Shown here in pieces: positions 42,439 to 53,748 of a DNA stretch of 64,000 bases. The translations under genes and the position numbers were made by a program. The DNA is taken from contig JAHLFE010000044.1 in NCBI GenBank assembly GCA_018884035.1, forward strand, positions 37,783 through 101,782, written 5' to 3'. The notes beneath the pieces were generated by a model. The model did not search any database. It worked only from the letters and a program-made list of their open reading frames with translations, and was not told the DNA's origin. Each line of letters opens with the position of its first letter. The stretch's first letter is position 1. Source of the DNA: Candidatus Anaerobiospirillum pullicola (GTDB taxonomy: Bacteria; Pseudomonadota; Gammaproteobacteria; Enterobacterales; Succinivibrionaceae).

Positions 42439-44319
42439 GTGATTAATAAATTTCCGTGGTGGAAAAACCTCTTGGTGGCCGTGGTCATCTTGATCGGCTT
42501 TTTTTACGCCTTACCAAATCTCTATGGTGAAGACCCTGCCTTACAGGTGTCCGGTACTAACGGCAACCCTGTATCGCAAGAGGTGGCGACGCAAGTAGAA
42601 AACCTCTTAAACAGCAAGGGTATCACTGGCCAATACGAGCTCGACGAGCAAGGTCAATTGCTGGTGCGTTTTAAGACGCTGGATGAGCAGATTATGGCTA
42701 AGGATTTGGTGCAGGCGTACCTGGGTGATCGCTATATCACCGCATTGAACCTTGCGCCAGCAACCCCTGAGTTTATGCGCAAGCTGGGTATGCACCCATT
42801 AAAGTTGGGTCTGGATTTACGTGGCGGTGTGCACTTCCTCATGGAAGTGGACATGGAAGAAGCCATGAAGAAAATGCGCACCCAGCTGGTATCGGACTTA
42901 CGTACCGAGCTCAGACAAAATGATCTGCGCTTGTCCGGTGCCCGCTCTGAGGGTAATGACGTGGTGATCTCATTCCGCGACAGCGAGACCCGCGATGCGG
43001 CCATGTCTTTACTGCAACGTAATCATCGTGATTTCACCTTCCAAGATTACGATGACGGCGGTCACTACTACATTCGTGCTGCGATGACGGAAGCTCGTTT
43101 ATCGCAGATTCGCACCAGTGCCGTCGATCAGAACATCAACATTTTACGTAACCGTGTCAATGAATTAGGTGTGGCTGAGCCTTTAATTCAACGTCAAGGC
43201 GCTGACCGTGTGGTCGTGGAGTTGCCTGGCGTGCAAGACACCGCCCGTGCTAAGGAGATCTTAGGCGCCACAGCCACGCTGGAATTCCGCTTAGTCGATT
43301 CCAACGCAGACTTAGGTGCGGCGATGCAGGGTCGTATTCCACCTGGAACCGAGCTGCACTATGACCGTAACGGCGCTCCTGTGGTCTTAGAAAAGCGTGT
43401 GATCTTAACCGGTGACCACATCGTGGATGCTTCCTCCTCCACTGATGAAAATGGCCGTCCTCAAGTAAACATCTCGCTGGATTCGCGTGGCGGCTCCATT
43501 ATGTCCGAGTTTACTAAGGACAACATCGGTAAGCCGATGGCGACTAACTTCATCGAGTTTAAGGTGGTGGAGAATACTGATCCAAATGCCCCTAAGGTCG
43601 GTGAGCCAGGTTACAAGCCAAAGTTTAAGAAAGTAGAGCAGGTGATTAACGTCGCCACCATTCAGTCACGTCTGGGCTCTAACTTCCGTATTACTGGTAT
43701 CGATTCCTCGCGTGAGGCCCACAACTTAGCACTGCTCTTACGTGCCGGTGCCTTAATCGCGCCTATCCAGATCGTCGAAGAGCGTACCATTGGCCCTTCA
43801 TTAGGTCAGGAAAACATCGAAAATAGTATGCGTGCCATGCTCTACGGCTTCACGGCCTTAGGTCTGTTCATGGTGATCTACTATAAGGCCTTTGGTCTGG
43901 TGGCCAATCTGGCGCTGTTCTTTAACCTCGTGCTCATTGTGGGCGTGGTGTCGATGATTCCAGGCGCTACTATGACCTTGCCAGGTATAGCCGGTATTGT
44001 GCTGACCATTGGTATGGCCGTGGACGCGAACGTGCTCATTTACGAGCGCATCCGTGAGGAGCTCCGGCATGGAAGGTCGGTGCAGCTAGCCATTAACGAA
44101 GGTTACGCCCGCGCCTTTGCCACCATTGCCGACTCGAACATTACGTCCTTTATTACGGCCTTTATTCTGTTCATGGTCGGTACAGGTGCGGTTAAGGGCT
44201 TTGCGCTGGTGCTGATGGTGGGTCTCGCCTCGTCGATGTTTACCGCTGTGACGGCCTGCCGCGCCATTGTGAATATCATTTGGGGTGGTCGCCCTAACCT
44301 CAAGACCTTAAGCATTTAA
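42439..44319 (+). CDS. secD: Protein translocase subunit SecD
   Basis: '[17 protein letters not shown]...[16 protein letters not shown]...[28 protein letters not shown]'. GTG start. Confidence 0.97.
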   Translation: MINKFPWWKNLLVAVVILIGFFYALPNLYGEDPALQVSGTNGNPVSQEVATQVENLLNSKGITGQYELDEQGQLLVRFKTLDEQIMAKDLVQAYLGDRYITALNLAPATPEFMRKLGMHPLKLGLDLRGGVHFLMEVDMEEAMKKMRTQLVSDLRTELRQNDLRLSGARSEGNDVVISFRDSETRDAAMSLLQRNHRDFTFQDYDDGGHYYIRAAMTEARLSQIRTSAVDQNINILRNRVNELGVAEPLIQRQGADRVVVELPGVQDTARAKEILGATATLEFRLVDSNADLGAAMQGRIPPGTELHYDRNGAPVVLEKRVILTGDHIVDASSSTDENGRPQVNISLDSRGGSIMSEFTKDNIGKPMATNFIEFKVVENTDPNAPKVGEPGYKPKFKKVEQVINVATIQSRLGSNFRITGIDSSREAHNLALLLRAGALIAPIQIVEERTIGPSLGQENIENSMRAMLYGFTALGLFMVIYYKAFGLVANLALFFNLVLIVGVVSMIPGATMTLPGIAGIVLTIGMAVDANVLIYERIREELRHGRSVQLAINEGYARAFATIADSNITSFITAFILFMVGTGAVKGFALVLMVGLASSMFTAVTACRAIVNIIWGGRPNLKTLSI

Positions 44320-44332
44320 GGAGCGGCCGCAG

Positions 44333-45280
44333 ATGTTACAGTTTATTAAGGACACCACCGTCATCCCTTTCATGAAGATCAAGGGCACGGTGGAAATCTT
44401 GTGCATACTCCTCGTGATCGCATCGATTGCGTCGATGGTGGTCAAGGGCATGAACTGGGGCCTCGACTTTACCGGCGGTATTGTGGTGGAAACCCATTAC
44501 TCGCACTCCATAGCCTTGGAGGATGTGCGTAAAGCGTATGCTGCCGAGGGTATTGAGGGTACAGTGCAGAACTTTGGTTCGACGCAGGATGTGATGATCC
44601 GTGTGGCCCCAAAGGATGACCTCAATCAGCAGATCGTAACGGAGAAGATCCGCGACGCCGCCACCAAGCTCGATCCCCAGTCGCACATTACTCGCTCGGA
44701 GTATGTGGGCCCAGCAGTCGGTGCGGAGCTGGTACAAAGCGGTATCATCGCCATTGTGGTGTCGCTGATTGCCATCTTGATCTACATTGCCTTCCGCTTT
44801 GAGTGGCGTATGGCCACGGGTGCAGTGATCTCGCTGGCTTACGACGTGATTGTGGTGTTGGGCGTGTTCTCGTTTTGGCAGATTGAGTACGACTTAACAG
44901 TGTTGGCCGCCGTGCTGACGGTGTTAGGTTACTCCCTGAACGATAAGATCGTGGTGTTCGATCGTATTCGTGAAAACGCGAGCAAGCTGCCTCGTGACTT
45001 TACGATGGATCACCTCTTTGACGTGTCGTTAACGCAGACGCTGGCCCGTACTATCATCACCTCGGGTACGACGCTGATTACCGTGTTATCGCTGTTAATC
45101 TTTGGCGGTGACATGATTTTCGGCTTCTCGCTGGCGCTGACGATTGGTATTGTCTTTGGTACGATCTCTTCGATTTATGTAGCATCGACATGGGCTCTGC
45201 TGCTGAAGATCGAGCGTAAGAATCTGATTCCAAAGAAGATCGACAAAAAGGAAATCGAGATGGAGAGCATGGAGGACTAA
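44333..45280 (+). CDS. secF: Protein translocase subunit SecF
   Basis: 'GMNWGLDFTGGIVVE...LTVLGYSLNDKIVVFDRIREN'. Confidence 0.97.
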   Translation: MLQFIKDTTVIPFMKIKGTVEILCILLVIASIASMVVKGMNWGLDFTGGIVVETHYSHSIALEDVRKAYAAEGIEGTVQNFGSTQDVMIRVAPKDDLNQQIVTEKIRDAATKLDPQSHITRSEYVGPAVGAELVQSGIIAIVVSLIAILIYIAFRFEWRMATGAVISLAYDVIVVLGVFSFWQIEYDLTVLAAVLTVLGYSLNDKIVVFDRIRENASKLPRDFTMDHLFDVSLTQTLARTIITSGTTLITVLSLLIFGGDMIFGFSLALTIGIVFGTISSIYVASTWALLLKIERKNLIPKKIDKKEIEMESMED

Positions 45281-45362
45281 GCCCTCTTTTAGCTCCATCA
45301 GATGTAGGCTCAGCGCGATTACGCCGCCGCACGGCTTAGATCGTATCCGCGCTGGCTTTGGC

Positions 45363-45406
45363 AAAATCCCAGACTTGCAGCGATGCAGGTGCTGGGATTT
45401 TTTGTT
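45363..45406 (+). terminator. Intrinsic terminator after secF
   Basis: AAAATCCCAG...CTGGGATTTTTTG. Confidence 0.85.
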
Positions 45407-45492
45407 TTGTGGGATAGAGATGAGTCCTAACGAGGAGAGGACTCTTGTTGCGCGGTAAAGATAAAGAGCCTCGGCATGTGGGGCTGCTGTCG

Positions 45493-45631
45493 AGATGTCG
45501 AGAAGTTGCGACTGTTTTTTCCCAAACCGCTAAGATACGGCTTGTATATCAGGCTGGATCTACTTGCGACTACCACTTAAGGGTAAGGCGATAGCCTTAA
45601 AGCTTAGAGTGCCACTATCTCAAGCTTTAGT
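45493..45631 (-). repeat. Dispersed repeat family 2, copy (minus orientation)
   Basis: Reverse complement aligns along its length with 53052..53192. Shared hairpin TAAGGC-tatc-GCCTTA. Confidence 0.85.
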
Positions 45632-45763
45632 GTGGTGCTGCCGCAAGATGGTGTTGCAAAGGTGGCTAAAGGCAGAAGAACAGGTAGGTTAGGGGAGGGG
45701 TAAGGAGAGCGATAGGGAGAGGTAGGGAAAAGGGACGAGCAAGCGCTTAGGAGCTGGCACCAT

Positions 45764-45815
45764 AAAAAATCCCAAAGCCCACCACGTCTTTTACCCGTGG
45801 CGGACTTCGGGATTT
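45764..45815. terminator. Bidirectional terminator downstream of smpB
   Basis: AAAAAATCCC...CCACG...CGTGG...GGGATTT. Confidence 0.75.
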
Positions 45816-45871
45816 GCGATTGAAGAGGACAGTCGTGTGTGCAGGTCGAGGCAAACAACACGCTCTACGCA

Positions 45872-46354
45872 TTACATCGCCTTTTTCATGACGCGCTCTT
45901 TCTCGCGCTGCCATTGACGCTCTTTAATAGCATCACGCTTGTCGTGCTCTTGCTTGCCACGAGCAAGACCAATCTCAAGCTTGGCCCACGAGCCCTTCCA
46001 ATAGAGCTTGAGTGGCATAATGGTGTAGCCTGAGCGCTGCGACTGTCCCATGAGCTTGTTAATCTCACGGCGATTCATAAGCAGCGTGCGGGTGCGCGTT
46101 GGATCTGCCACCACAAAGGCACAAGAGGTCTTGAGGGGATTAATGGTCGCACCCAAGAGTAAAAGCTGACTGTCCTTGACCGTAACGTAAGCTTCGGAGA
46201 TGTTGGCCTTACCAGCACGCAGGGACTTTACTTCCCAGCCTTGTAAAGACAAACCAGCCTCGTAGCGATCTTCAATAAAGTAGTCGTGGGTGGCACGGCG
46301 GTTAACCGCGATGACCGACCCCGTGTTGGTCTTTTTCTTGTTCTTACCAGCCAT
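45872..46354 (-). CDS. smpB: SsrA-binding protein SmpB
   Basis: 'AVNRRATHDYFIEDRYEAGLSLQGWEVKSLRAGKANISEAYV...LYWKGSWAKLEIGLARGKQEHDKRDAIKER'. Confidence 0.97.
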   Translation of the reverse strand: MAGKNKKKTNTGSVIAVNRRATHDYFIEDRYEAGLSLQGWEVKSLRAGKANISEAYVTVKDSQLLLLGATINPLKTSCAFVVADPTRTRTLLMNRREINKLMGQSQRSGYTIMPLKLYWKGSWAKLEIGLARGKQEHDKRDAIKERQWQREKERVMKKAM

Positions 46355-47134
46355 ATGTTCCTCAAAAAAGGCAAGAAGAGACAAAACCCCTGTGGAAGTT
46401 GCCTAAAAGCAGGTGCCGCCAAGCGAGTGCTTAAAAGCAGGAGCTTCCTTAGGTGAGGACACTAAGTGAGTTTCACCCACTGCGGTGCAGATGTTAACAG
46501 AGGCTCTGGGGAAAAGCCACAGAGAAGCAGCGGCAAAGAGGGTAACACTTTTGGTATTGTGCAGTAAGATTCTCTGCGTGCGTTTGCGCAATAATGGCGT
46601 CTCTGTGTTGCCATTTTGCGAATTTAATGGCACGTAAAATGCGAAGTTCAGAGAATTTTGCGTGGGGGCTCTGCCCTGCAAAATCGCGCTTTTAAGCCCC
46701 CCTTACGGCATAGCTTTCCTTGCGACCAATGCCGCATTTGCTGCATTTGCCGCATTGCTGACAGCTTCTTGCTAAGATTTTTTAGCTAGTGCTCAGGATT
46801 AGGAAAGCAGGGTGCTAATATGGCGCATACATAGCAGTGGTCGCTCCTTAGCATGAAGCCAACTGCGTGCTAATTTAGCAAACTACTAAGTCAGCACAGC
46901 GTTAGTGTTCACTGCCGCAACTTCACTTACAGATTACGCTCACCACTTCCCAAATTAATCACTTCTGCAAGGCTCTCCATCACTACCATTGCTGCTACGC
47001 GCTGTAGATCCCGTGGTGGGGAGGCCTTGGTTAACTACCCTTTCATCATCGTAGCTTTGGCTGTATATCGCAGTTTGTGCTCATACAAAAGTACCTGCAT
47101 GTAAAGCTCGGGGCCACACGTTTAGGGCTTGAGA

Positions 47135-48943
47135 ATGGATACTAACGCACCAGCAGCATCTGAGCAGAACATAGCTCCTAACCCTGCTTCTGCTTCACAG
47201 TCAGCGCAGCAGCAAGTGAGTGGTGGTGTGCACGACATGTCCCCAGACGTGGGCTTAGCACGGCCGCACATGCCGTTCCTCGCCTCGCTGTTTAAGCTGC
47301 GCTTCCGTGACATGTCGATCATACACCGCCTCTACCTGTGTGTCGGCATCAGCTTTTTGCTCTTCTTTATTGCCACTTTTGCGGTCTTCTTTATTACGCA
47401 ATCGCAGGTGGACTCTACTTTAACCTCGCGCTCGACCTTAAGCAGCGTGTTAAAGCAGTCTGACCACTTAAGCGATGACATCCTCGTCTTAGAGGATAGC
47501 GTGCATCGTCTCTTAGTCGCGCAGAAGTCAAGCCCAGCCCAAGAGAACGAGGTCAATAACGTCCTCAAAAAGCTGCAAACAGATTTCGCCACGCTGCGTA
47601 CCTTAGTGCAGGGGCTGGATAACGGTCAGTTAAAGGCCGACCTGCAAAACAAGTACTTCCCAGAGATCTCTACCTTCTTAAACAACATGCAGCGCACGTC
47701 CTCGGAGCTTTTAAACTGCTACGTGGGTGATCACGATCGTGCGGTGAAGTTGGCTTACGAGCAGTCGACCTCTTATAGCATCCCAGCCTTATATGACATG
47801 CGTCAGATGATCAATGAGGTGGGTGACCGCTTAATGGTCAAGCAAAATGCCACCAATCAAGTGCTGCGTTGGGTGCAGTACCTGCTCTTTATTGGTCTGG
47901 GCATTTCCTTGTGCGTCATAGTGCTCACCAATATCACCATTCGTCATTCGCTGCGCCATGATACGGGCGTGCTGATTAAGCGCCTGCTGGCGATGGCTAA
48001 GGGCGACCTTAGTACCAAGGTTGCACTGCAAGCAAAGGATGAGATTGGCTCCATTGGTCGCTTAGTTGACTACGTGGTCGATAATACCAGTGGCACGCTC
48101 CTCATGATGAAGAACGACGTCGATAAGCTCTACGAGATGGTCAACACCAATCGTAAGTCGATTGATGCCACTAATGAGGCTATTTCGGTACAGCGTAATA
48201 CGGCGCAGAACGTGGCTGAGGCTACCTCGGAGATGGAAAACTCAGTAGAAAAGGTCACTGAGTTTGCCAAGTCGACCTTAAGTGAGGTAAAGAACGCCGA
48301 AGAGGCCTCTGATACCTGCCGTCGCACCATGCAGGACAACATCACCACCACGCACACCCTCTCTGACCGTCTGCGTGCTTCCTCTGAGGCCATTAACAAG
48401 ATTCACATGATGAGCTCGCAAATCGAGTCCATTGTGAAGACCATTGCGGATATTGCTGATCAGACTAACTTGCTGGCCTTAAACGCCACCATCGAGTCGG
48501 CTCGTGCCGGTGAGTCCGGTCGTGGCTTTGCTATTGTGGCAGATGAAATTCGTGAATTGGCCATTAAGACTGCTAAGTCCACGCAAGAGGTGAGCAACAC
48601 CATTAGCTTGCTGGAGAAGGCTGTGACCAATTCCGTGAACGTGATGGCAGCGTGCGAGGGCGAAATGGACAACTCGCTGCAACAGAGCTCGCGTGCTAAC
48701 TCCTCGATTGAGGAGATTATGGGCATTATTGCTACCATTTCGGACATGTCTGAGCAGATTGTGCAGTCCTGCCAGATGCAGACGAGCTCGGCCTCTGAGA
48801 TCAACCAGAGCATTGCGCACATCTCGCGCCTTGCTGAGGACAGCTACGACCAGATGTCTGAGCTGCAATCTAACATGCACGCCTTAAACGACTTAGCGAC
48901 GAATCAGGCGGCGGTGTTAGGCAAGTTCCAGCTTAAGCAATAG
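47135..48943 (+). CDS. Methyl-accepting chemotaxis protein
   Basis: TM regions, HAMP-like segment, and MCP hairpin '[40 protein letters not shown]'. Confidence 0.95.
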   Translation: MDTNAPAASEQNIAPNPASASQSAQQQVSGGVHDMSPDVGLARPHMPFLASLFKLRFRDMSIIHRLYLCVGISFLLFFIATFAVFFITQSQVDSTLTSRSTLSSVLKQSDHLSDDILVLEDSVHRLLVAQKSSPAQENEVNNVLKKLQTDFATLRTLVQGLDNGQLKADLQNKYFPEISTFLNNMQRTSSELLNCYVGDHDRAVKLAYEQSTSYSIPALYDMRQMINEVGDRLMVKQNATNQVLRWVQYLLFIGLGISLCVIVLTNITIRHSLRHDTGVLIKRLLAMAKGDLSTKVALQAKDEIGSIGRLVDYVVDNTSGTLLMMKNDVDKLYEMVNTNRKSIDATNEAISVQRNTAQNVAEATSEMENSVEKVTEFAKSTLSEVKNAEEASDTCRRTMQDNITTTHTLSDRLRASSEAINKIHMMSSQIESIVKTIADIADQTNLLALNATIESARAGESGRGFAIVADEIRELAIKTAKSTQEVSNTISLLEKAVTNSVNVMAACEGEMDNSLQQSSRANSSIEEIMGIIATISDMSEQIVQSCQMQTSSASEINQSIAHISRLAEDSYDQMSELQSNMHALNDLATNQAAVLGKFQLKQ

Positions 48944-49258
48944 GCTGTAGGGGCAAGTTCACTGTCCATACAGTGCGGCGTTCCCTGACAGCTTTAGACA
49001 AAAATTGCAAAGGGGCTGCGTGATAAGTGTCGGTCACTTGCTGCCAGCCCCTTAGTCTTTAGGTGACGGCAGGATAGCGGTGTGACGCCACGATAGCGGT
49101 AACGTCACAAGCTGGGAGTCGGGCCGCCGTACCACGGCTCCACAGCCGCAAAATCAGCCTTGCACCGCCTCCTCTTTTGTGGCAAAATTCTCCACCGCGT
49201 TTACCCCCGCTGAGTTTGTGATCGGCGTTGGGCGCATTTATTTCACAAAGGATTTATC

Positions 49259-49525
49259 ATGTTAACTACCGAGCAAAAGGCTAAGATCGTCGCCGAATTC
49301 GGCCGTGGCCAAAACGACACTGGCTCCCCAGAAGTGCAAATCGCTTTACTGACCTACCGTATCGCTGATTTACAGCCTCACTTCCAGCAGAATCAGAAGG
49401 ATCACCACTCTCGTCGTGGCCTCTTACGCATGGTTGCTCAGCGTCGTAACCTCTTAGACTACTTAAAGTCCAAGGATCACGAGCGCTACTTAGCCATTGT
49501 GGATAAGTTAAAGCTCCGTCGCTAG
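49259..49525 (+). CDS. rpsO: 30S ribosomal protein S15
   Basis: '[56 protein letters not shown]'. Confidence 0.98.
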   Translation: MLTTEQKAKIVAEFGRGQNDTGSPEVQIALLTYRIADLQPHFQQNQKDHHSRRGLLRMVAQRRNLLDYLKSKDHERYLAIVDKLKLRR

Positions 49526-49570
49526 GCTTTATTAGCGGCAAGCCCAGCCATCTCCATGGCTGGCATAAAA

Positions 49571-49597
49571 AGGGCGACTTGAGGTCGCCTTTTTTAT
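49571..49597 (+). terminator. Intrinsic terminator after rpsO
   Basis: AGGGCGACTTGAGGTCGCCTTTTTT. Confidence 0.92.
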
Positions 49598-50372
49598 TGG
49601 TCGCAAGTAAAACTTAAGAGCCTACCACTCTTGGTGTTTTTGCGCTGCTATCCCCTGCCTTTTAGTACGCATATCGCATATAATTAGCGATTAGCCTGTG
49701 CACGCCAGCTTTACTTGCTTGTAAGTAAAGTTGTGAAAGAAGATGATAAATATCGGCTTTTTGGTGAGGCACAGACGTAGATCAGCGTCAGCTTGAGAAG
49801 CTTGGTGCTCTCAAGCGGAGAATAATCCTAGATAGCTGCTAGGGGCGAACTTATAAGCTCTCGCTCATGGTGCTTTCTTGCACCACAAACTTTAAGGGAA
49901 GCGCCTTAAGGCCTCAATCCCTGCGCATGGTCTACAATACTGGTTTCTTTTTGATGATGTTTAGGTCCAAAAATCAAACAGCTCCACGCTAAAAAGCGTG
50001 TCTCAGCGGATACTAAGCCCGCGTAAGCCCTCCTGCCTCTTGAGCGCAGGTGCGTGCTCTGAAGATAGTGCGCTACTTACGATGGCGTAAATCCTTTACA
50101 CCTCTAAGGCCAATAAGGCCAATGCCATCCTTACCTAGAGTCCAGCAGGTGCTGGTAGGTAAGGGACCGCACTAAAGATCAGCTTTCTTTTGGTACGAGG
50201 TTATACGCTGCGCGCTGTGCTGTTTGCTGCTGCACGGGTGTTAGGCTCTGGCGTCAAAGGCCAACGTAAGTTTTAAGCACTTGCGTGAGGCTCATGGCTG
50301 CCGCTGGTCTCCCTGCTTGAGGCTTTGCGGAACTTACACGTCACGTTGCAGTAATTTAGGGACGGAGAAGTA

Positions 50373-52664
50373 ATGAATTTAACGCCTATCACCCGCACCT
50401 TTAAGTATGGTCGTCATACCGTTACTTTAGAAACAGGTGCTATTGGTCGTCAGGCAGACTCGGCGGTACTCGCTTCCATGGACGACACCACGGTGCTGGC
50501 CACGGTGGTGTGCAATCGTAAGGAGCCAGACGAGAGCCGTGATTTCTTCCCGCTTACCGTTAATTACCAAGAGCGTGCTTACGCTGCAGGTAAGATCCCA
50601 GTAAGCTTCTTCCGTCGTGAGGGCCGCGCCAGCGAGGGTGAGACCTTAATCGCCCGCCTCATTGACCGTCCAATGCGCCCTCTGTTTCCGGATGGTTTCT
50701 ACCACGATGTGCAGGTCGTGGTGACCGTGATGTCGGCTAACCCAGAGGTGCCAACAGACATCATCTCCATTATCGCTGCATCGGCTGCTTTAGCTACCTC
50801 TGGTCTGCCATGGGGCGGCCCATTAGGTGCCGCGCGTGTCGGTTATATCGACAATCAGTACGTCTTAAACCCAATCACCTCCGAGCAAGCTCGCTCTGAC
50901 TTAGACCTCGTGGTCGCTGGTACCGATAAGGCTGTGGTCATGGTGGAGTCTGAGGCGAACATCCTGCCTGAGGATGTGATGCTGGGTGCCGTGATGTACG
51001 GCTATGAGCAACAGCAGAGCGTGATCAATGAGATCAAGGCCTTTAAGGAGCAGGTCAATCGTCCAGTGTGGGATTGGCACAAGGCTCCAGAGGACGAAGA
51101 GCTCTTACAGACTGTGCAGGACTTAGCTCGCGAGGACATCGGTCAGGCTTTCTACATCGTCGATAAGCTCGAGCGTCAAGAGCGCTTAGAGAGCATCAAA
51201 GACACCGTCACCGAGAAGGTGACTGCGATGAAGGAAGAGTGGGCGGAAAAGCAAAACAAGATCGCCAACATTCTCTTTGAGTTAGAGCGCACCACCGTCC
51301 GTGAGCGTATCTTAGCCGGTGAAAAGCGTATCGACGGCCGTACCTTACGTATGATCCGTCCTATCACCGTTGCTACCGGCATCCTGCCACGTGTGCACGG
51401 CTCAGCTTTATTCACTCGTGGTGAGACGCAAGCTATTGCCACCTGCACCTTAGGCTCTGAGCGTGATGCCCAGACCTTGGAGGATATGACCGGCACCCGT
51501 ACCGATCGTTTCATTCTGCACTACAACTTCCCACCATACTGTGTGGGTGAGACTGGCATCATTGGTTCGCCAAAGCGTCGTGAGATTGGTCACGGCCGTT
51601 TAGCGAAGCGCGCCTTACGTGCTGTGCTGCCAGATCAGGATAAGTTCCCATACACCATCCGTGTGGTCTCGGAGATCACTGAGTCCAACGGCTCGTCTTC
51701 GATGGCTTCCGTCTGCGGTGGCTCCTTAGCTTTATTTGCGGCTGGTGTGCCTTGCAAGGCTGCGGTTGCTGGTATCGCCATGGGCCTTGTGAAGGAGGGC
51801 GATCGTGTCGCCGTCTTAACTGACATCATGGGCGATGAGGATCACTTAGGTGATATGGACTTTAAGGTTGCTGGTACCGCTGAAGGCGTCACCGCCTTAC
51901 AGATGGATATCAAGACCGATGGTATCACCCGTGAGATCATGCAGCAGGCCTTAACCGATGCCCACGCTGCTCGTATCCACCTCTTAAAGATCATGTGCTC
52001 GGCTATGCCAGAGCCAGCCTCTGAGCTGTCGCCATTTGCTCCACGCGTGGTGGTGATCCACATCAAGCCAGAGAAGGTGAAGGATGTGATTGGTAAGGGT
52101 GGTGCGAACATTCGCAGCATCCAAACTGACACCAACACCGCCATTGAGTTAAACGATGACGGCTCGGTGAGCATCGCGGCTATCTCTGAGGCTGATGCCA
52201 AGGCTGCGATTAAGCGCATTCAGGATTTAACGGCTGAAGTTGAGGTCAATCAGGACTACACGGGTACCGTAGTGCGTATCACTGATTTTGGTGCCTTTGT
52301 GAACATCCTGCCAGGCCGCGACGGCTTAGTGCACGTTTCCGAGATTGCTAACGAGCGTGTTGACCATGTGTCTGATTACCTGCGCGTGGGTGACACCGTG
52401 CGTGTGCGCTGCTTAGCTGTGGACAAGGACACGGGGCGTATCCGCTTATCGATCCGCGCGTGCTTAAACGAGGAAGCGGAGCAGGAAGCGGCAGCTGAGG
52501 CGGCAAAGCAGGCTGCTGCGGAGCAAGAGGAGCAGGAGGCTTTAGCTGAGGACTCATACGATACCGCCAGCGAGAGTGAGGAGTACAGCGCTAATGAGGA
52601 GCGTGCAGAGCGCTCTGAGCGTAGCGATGAGGATGAGGGGCCATACGCCCATAGCCCACGCTAA
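50373..52664 (+). CDS. pnp: Polyribonucleotide nucleotidyltransferase
   Basis: '[28 protein letters not shown]...[20 protein letters not shown]' plus S1 domain and acidic tail. Confidence 0.98.
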   Translation: MNLTPITRTFKYGRHTVTLETGAIGRQADSAVLASMDDTTVLATVVCNRKEPDESRDFFPLTVNYQERAYAAGKIPVSFFRREGRASEGETLIARLIDRPMRPLFPDGFYHDVQVVVTVMSANPEVPTDIISIIAASAALATSGLPWGGPLGAARVGYIDNQYVLNPITSEQARSDLDLVVAGTDKAVVMVESEANILPEDVMLGAVMYGYEQQQSVINEIKAFKEQVNRPVWDWHKAPEDEELLQTVQDLAREDIGQAFYIVDKLERQERLESIKDTVTEKVTAMKEEWAEKQNKIANILFELERTTVRERILAGEKRIDGRTLRMIRPITVATGILPRVHGSALFTRGETQAIATCTLGSERDAQTLEDMTGTRTDRFILHYNFPPYCVGETGIIGSPKRREIGHGRLAKRALRAVLPDQDKFPYTIRVVSEITESNGSSSMASVCGGSLALFAAGVPCKAAVAGIAMGLVKEGDRVAVLTDIMGDEDHLGDMDFKVAGTAEGVTALQMDIKTDGITREIMQQALTDAHAARIHLLKIMCSAMPEPASELSPFAPRVVVIHIKPEKVKDVIGKGGANIRSIQTDTNTAIELNDDGSVSIAAISEADAKAAIKRIQDLTAEVEVNQDYTGTVVRITDFGAFVNILPGRDGLVHVSEIANERVDHVSDYLRVGDTVRVRCLAVDKDTGRIRLSIRACLNEEAEQEAAAEAAKQAAAEQEEQEALAEDSYDTASESEEYSANEERAERSERSDEDEGPYAHSPR

Positions 52665-52674
52665 AAACGACCTG

Positions 52675-52818
52675 ACTATATTAAGGAACAGCTGATTTAA
52701 TAGATCACGGCATTTAAGGCAATCGTGTTTGCTTAACCTTAAGATAGGCTCAGCCTCGCCTGCACCTTTCATCTTGGGGTGTGGTACGTTACCGTCACTT
52801 ATTAGATCACTCATTCCT
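52675..52818 (-). repeat. Dispersed repeat family 3, copy B (downstream of pnp)
   Basis: See 30344..30505. Confidence 0.85.
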
Positions 52819-53051
52819 AAGTGCGGCCTCTGGCTGCACTAACCCCAGCCCCAGCTGTGTCACCACTTTAAGGTGATGATGCACTGGGGTTTGTTGTTTT
52901 TGCTCGCTGTCAGCAAACGTTATTGCTGCAACCTGTGGCTACTCTCCTTACAACAAAGCCATGTGTATGAGCGGACATCGGGCAGTTGGTTCGCATTTAT
53001 TTTTCCTGATAAATAAGCTGTTTCTGCTGTACAACCATAAATGATAGCCAC

Positions 53052-53192
53052 TACATCGAAGCTTGAGATGAGGGCATCCCCAGCCTTTAAGGCTATCGCC
53101 TTACCTTTGATTGTTGGGGGTCAGTAGATCCACTTTAAGGCAAAAGCCGTATCTTAGAGGTTTAAGAAAAATCAGCCTCAACTCCTCGACGT
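53052..53192 (+). repeat. Dispersed repeat family 2, copy (plus orientation)
   Basis: See 45493..45631 and 33284..33350. Confidence 0.85.
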
Positions 53193-53748
53193 CAGATGAG
53201 TGCGGGGCTGCTTGTTTAGGGGCTTGGACACTAAGCTCATGTCTGTATTTTATTTCACGTGAAATAGAGAAAAAAGTGCACTACGCTTAGCGGAGCGTAG
53301 CAAAGCGCTCCGCTTGCGCTAAAATAGTTAGTTTTGGTGCAAATTTGTGCAGATACATGCTGGTGCATGGTGCTGTGCATTGCATGTCGAGCTTAATGTG
53401 TTTTTGCTGTGAGCGCCAGCCGAGGCTAAGCGAGCTGTGCTTTTCGCGGGGGCATGCGCTGCGGCGCTGCTGCCCCTCAGCAACAACACACCACACAAAG
53501 GCAGTAAGTGCATAAGCTCTTTACTTGCAGCCCTCTCTGGGCGCGGGTAGGGAAGGCTGTGCTTATTGCAGCTTACCTCTACTTCGCTCTCTGGAAAGTT
53601 CCGCCAGCGGTGCTGTAACCCAGAAGTGTACGCAAAGCAGCGCTGCGGCGCGGCAACTGTTCAGAAGTAGAGGTCAGCGTGAACTGGTGTTCTTGTTGGC
53701 GCACCCGCGCTAAAGAAGACATCTGTCTTAGTTTCGGAGTTTAGGGTC

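Noticed and set aside
45406-46900. tmRNA (ssrA) next to smpB
   Set aside because: No tRNA-Ala-like 3' end or tag-peptide reading frame recognised in either flank of smpB.
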